Source: DASQDT01 sp036380435 (GTDB taxonomy: Bacteria > Acidobacteriota > Blastocatellia > Pyrinomonadales > Pyrinomonadaceae). From it: a stretch of DNA of 7,548 bases. The notes below the pieces were generated by a model, which saw nothing but the letters and a program-made list of their open reading frames with translations, was not told the DNA's origin and searched no databases. Shown here in pieces: positions 6,294 to 7,548 of this stretch. The stretch spans positions 1 to 7,548 of the forward strand of contig DASVES010000035.1 in the NCBI GenBank assembly GCA_036380435.1. The letters are read 5' to 3'. Position 1 is the stretch's first letter, and each line of letters opens with the position of its first letter. Position numbers and translations under genes: made by a program.

Positions 6294-7548
6294 ATGACAC
6301 CCAAGACAAAACTGTTCCTACTCCTTGTCACACTCTGGTTCGCCGCAAGCGCCCCGGAGGCCACGGCTCAGGCGGCCCGCACTACCGCACGCGCGCAGGT
6401 GCGCGGTGGTGCGAGCGCCCCGGCACTAAAGCCCCATCGCATCAAGCTCGCGAGCGGCAGGTCGTTCGACCTCAACCTGCCGGAGGGCTTCCAGATCAGC
6501 GTCGCGGCGCAGGGCCTCAAGCGCGTGCGCTTCATGGCGCAGAGTCCCGACGGGCGCGTCTTCGTCACTGACATGCACAACCTCGCAGACAACGAGCGCG
6601 GCATCGTCTACGTCCTCGACGGCTTCGACCCGGCCCGCAACGCCTTCGCGCGCGTCACAAAATATCTGACCGGCCTGCGTAACCCCAACAGCGTCGCCTT
6701 CCACACCGACCGCGACGGCGCCAGTTGGCTCTACCTCGCGCTCACCGACCGTCTGCTGCGCTACAGATACAGAAACGGCGACAACGCGCCCACGGGCGCG
6801 CCGCAGGTGCTCGCACGCTTCCCCGACTACGGACTGAACTACAAGTACGGCGGCTGGCACCTGACGCGCACCATCGCCGTCGGCGCGAACGGCAGGATTT
6901 ACGTCTCGGTCGGGAGCAGTTGCAACGCCTGTGAGGAGAAGGAAGAAGTACGCGCAAGCATCATCGAGATGGACGCCGACGGCGGCAACCAGCGCCAATA
7001 CGCGCGCGGCCTGCGTAACGCCGTCGGCCTGCGCTTCGCGGGCGGCCGACTCTACGCGACCAACATGGGCGCTGATCACCTCGGCGACCACGTCCCCGCC
7101 GACACGATGTACGCCGTCGAGGGCGGCGCCAACTACGGCTGGCCTTACTGCTACCAGTCCGGCCCGCGCGTCCTGCCCGACCCGAAGTTCAACCCGCGCG
7201 GGCGCAAGTTCGACTGCCGCAAAGTCCCGGCCGCCTTCGCCGCCTTCGACGCGCACGGCTCGCCCCTCGGCCTGGAGTTCTTCGACCGCGGCCACGGCCC
7301 CGAACTCGACGGCCACTTCCTCGTCGCCCTCCACGGCTCGATCAAGAAAGGCATCATGAGCGGCCACCGCGTCGTGCGCGTCGGCGGCGGCGAGGGCGAC
7401 GCCTCTCACCCCGCACGGACTTTTATCGACGGCTTCAAGAGCGCGGGCCGCGTCAACGGCCGCCCGTGCGACATCATGCGCTTCGGCGCGAACGGCTTCC
7501 TGATGACGGACGACCACGCGGGCGTCGTCTACTACGTCTATCAAAAGT
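6294..7548 (+). CDS. Exported PQQ-dependent sugar dehydrogenase-like protein (sorbosone dehydrogenase family), 3' end cut by window edge
   Basis: The open frame has 418 codons and no stop before the edge. Residues 1-27 form a clear Sec signal peptide (MTPKTK, a Leu-rich core, and AQA before a probable cut after Ala27), placing the protein in the periplasm or outside. The mature part resembles the soluble glucose dehydrogenase/YliI six-bladed propeller fold. WHLTRT places His189 where the catalytic His of that fold sits. GSSCNACEE (208-216) is a hallmark of the sorbosone dehydrogenase branch. GLRNAVG (239-245) gives the Arg-Asn pair that contacts PQQ in soluble glucose dehydrogenase, and YGWPYC (281-286) follows. 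It ends with GRPCDIMRFG and MTDDHAGVVYYVY, the usual last strand, so only a few codons are probably missing. It likely oxidises a sugar or aldose-like compound with PQQ; the substrate and the electron acceptor are not visible. No PQQ synthesis gene or cytochrome is in the window. Cys210, 213, 286, 308 and 392 could form disulfides. Confidence 0.88.
   Translation, partial: MTPKTKLFLLLVTLWFAASAPEATAQAARTTARAQVRGGASAPALKPHRIKLASGRSFDLNLPEGFQISVAAQGLKRVRFMAQSPDGRVFVTDMHNLADNERGIVYVLDGFDPARNAFARVTKYLTGLRNPNSVAFHTDRDGASWLYLALTDRLLRYRYRNGDNAPTGAPQVLARFPDYGLNYKYGGWHLTRTIAVGANGRIYVSVGSSCNACEEKEEVRASIIEMDADGGNQRQYARGLRNAVGLRFAGGRLYATNMGADHLGDHVPADTMYAVEGGANYGWPYCYQSGPRVLPDPKFNPRGRKFDCRKVPAAFAAFDAHGSPLGLEFFDRGHGPELDGHFLVALHGSIKKGIMSGHRVVRVGGGEGDASHPARTFIDGFKSAGRVNGRPCDIMRFGANGFLMTDDHAGVVYYVYQK

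Noticed and set aside
6426..7544. 372-codon minus-strand open frame opposite the PQQ dehydrogenase gene
   Set aside because: Val/Ala/Asp/Glu-rich mirror of the real gene in the codon-complementary register; no recognisable domain.

Overview
The window is strongly GC-rich bacterial DNA with almost every codon ending in G or C. It holds three protein-coding genes in a divergent layout: one very long gene on the minus strand that leaves through the left edge, and two genes on the plus strand, the second leaving through the right edge. The mix of protein families (a giant SBBP-repeat/DUF11/TolB-propeller surface protein, a membrane-tethered alpha/beta hydrolase and a sorbosone-dehydrogenase-like PQQ protein) resembles soil Acidobacteriota, most likely Blastocatellia. 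This is an inference from family content and style, not from any marker gene; no rRNA, tRNA or housekeeping gene is present.

Left two thirds (1-4864, minus strand): one uninterrupted reading frame of at least 1621 codons. It encodes an N-terminal hydrophobic segment, an SBBP-associated N-terminal domain, three SBBP beta-propeller units, a complete seven-unit BNR/Asp-box propeller, four more SBBP units, two DUF11 (CARDB-like) domains and a six-bladed TolB-like WD40 (PD40) propeller. The BNR block sits inside the third SBBP unit, so the SBBP set of 3+4 units makes seven only if the two halves on either side of the block are joined. This nested propeller-in-propeller layout is the most notable thing in the window.

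Middle (4865-5189): a divergent regulatory region of 325 bases. It has a sigma70-like promoter firing leftward into the giant gene and an extended -10 promoter firing rightward into the hydrolase gene. Each leaves an untranslated leader of about 105-120 bases.

Right third (5190-7548, plus strand): an alpha/beta-hydrolase with an N-terminal membrane anchor and an unusual catalytic set (no His at the usual C-terminal position). A 129-base gap follows, with a GC-rich hairpin and a -10-like element. Then comes an exported PQQ-dependent sugar dehydrogenase-like protein of the sorbosone dehydrogenase family, whose last codons are cut by the window edge. All three products appear to be exported or envelope-bound. 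Nothing shows that they act in one pathway. No mobile element, CRISPR array or RNA gene was seen.
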